Below the pieces are notes generated by a model that did no database searches, was not told the DNA's origin, and saw only the letters and a list, made by a program, of their open reading frames with translations. The position numbers and the translations under genes were made by a program. DNA of 6,132 nt from an uncultured Lachnospiraceae bacterium (lineage in GTDB: Bacteria; Bacillota; Clostridia; Lachnospirales; Lachnospiraceae), in the NCBI GenBank assembly GCA_902767065.1, contig CACXFW010000070.1, positions 1 to 6,132 of the forward strand. The letters are read 5' to 3'. Below are positions 5,944 through 6,132 of the stretch, piece after piece. How positions within the stretch are numbered: the stretch's first letter is position 1; the number at the start of each line of letters is the position of its first letter.

Positions 5944-6132
5944 TTACTTCTTGTTTTCATTTACCATATTGTTGACAGCGGTCAGCAGCGCGTTGATGGA
6001 CGCGCGGATGATGTCGACGTCCACGCCGGCGCCCCAGTACAGCTTCTCCGTCTTCGGGCTGCGGATGCCGACATAGGCGATCGCGCGCGAAGAGGAGGAT
6101 TTCTCAAGCGCGTGCTCCTCGTAGACCTCGAG
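5944..6132 (-). CDS. leuA: 2-isopropylmalate synthase, C-terminal end (partial)
   Basis: Only the last 62 residues are in the window; the 5' part lies beyond base 6132. The translation ends with YVGIRSPKTEKLYWGAGVDV, then DIIRASINALLTAVNNMVNENKK, and matches the C-terminal regulatory (LeuA dimerisation) domain: an H-A-L segment, an AYV strand, then the WGxGVDxDIxRASINAL helix characteristic of LeuA. The enzyme condenses acetyl-CoA with 2-oxoisovalerate, the first committed step of leucine synthesis; this C-terminal domain is where leucine feedback inhibition acts in the family. The catalytic barrel cannot be checked. Related homocitrate or citramalate synthases share the fold, but the WGAGVD...ASINAL segment fits LeuA best. 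The gene ends in adjacent stops TAA TGA, and thrC follows after 59-74 bp depending on its start. Confidence 0.82.
   Translation of the reverse strand, partial: LEVYEEHALEKSSSSRAIAYVGIRSPKTEKLYWGAGVDVDIIRASINALLTAVNNMVNENKK

Overview
The window looks like the chromosome of a GC-rich, anaerobic-type Clostridia member, probably Lachnospiraceae-like. This is inferred from the gene set: a class B sortase, a clostridial-style LeuA tail, a long-form threonine synthase and a bacterial Suv3-like helicase. No rRNA, tRNA, insertion sequence or CRISPR array is visible. All five supported genes lie on the minus strand, so transcription runs from high to low coordinates.

Right to left: (1) 5944-6132 is the 3' end of a 2-isopropylmalate synthase gene (leuA) that enters from beyond the window. 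(2) After a 74-bp gap (59 bp to an alternative upstream start) comes thrC, threonine synthase, at 4373-5869. These two form an amino-acid biosynthesis block. (3) A 107-bp gap holds a strong ribosome binding site but no clear terminator or promoter. It leads to a small three-helix membrane protein (3915-4265), followed after a single base by a class B sortase (2927-3913). That pair looks translationally coupled and makes a cell-envelope unit. (4) A 101-bp gap with a probable intrinsic terminator separates the sortase from a large Suv3-type RNA helicase (297-2825), which has an RGG-like arginine/glycine stretch, a C-terminal domain I do not recognise, and an all-arginine tail.

The 296 bases left of the helicase stop codon hold no supported gene but are highly structured. 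A 42-bp inverted repeat (54-95 / 222-263, one mismatch) encloses three consecutive hairpins, so the region can fold as a cloverleaf-like four-way junction of about 225 nt. A third copy of part of the outer arm lies at 27-43 and could pair with the left arm in an alternative hairpin. A terminator-like hairpin on the plus strand sits at the left edge (1-20). I cannot assign this element to a known RNA or mobile-element family. It is the best candidate here for something undescribed: a structured 3' region of the helicase transcript, an independent ncRNA, or a dispersed palindromic DNA element.

A second unusual feature is a 15-bp tandem repeat inside the sortase membrane anchor, which could change anchor length in steps of five residues.
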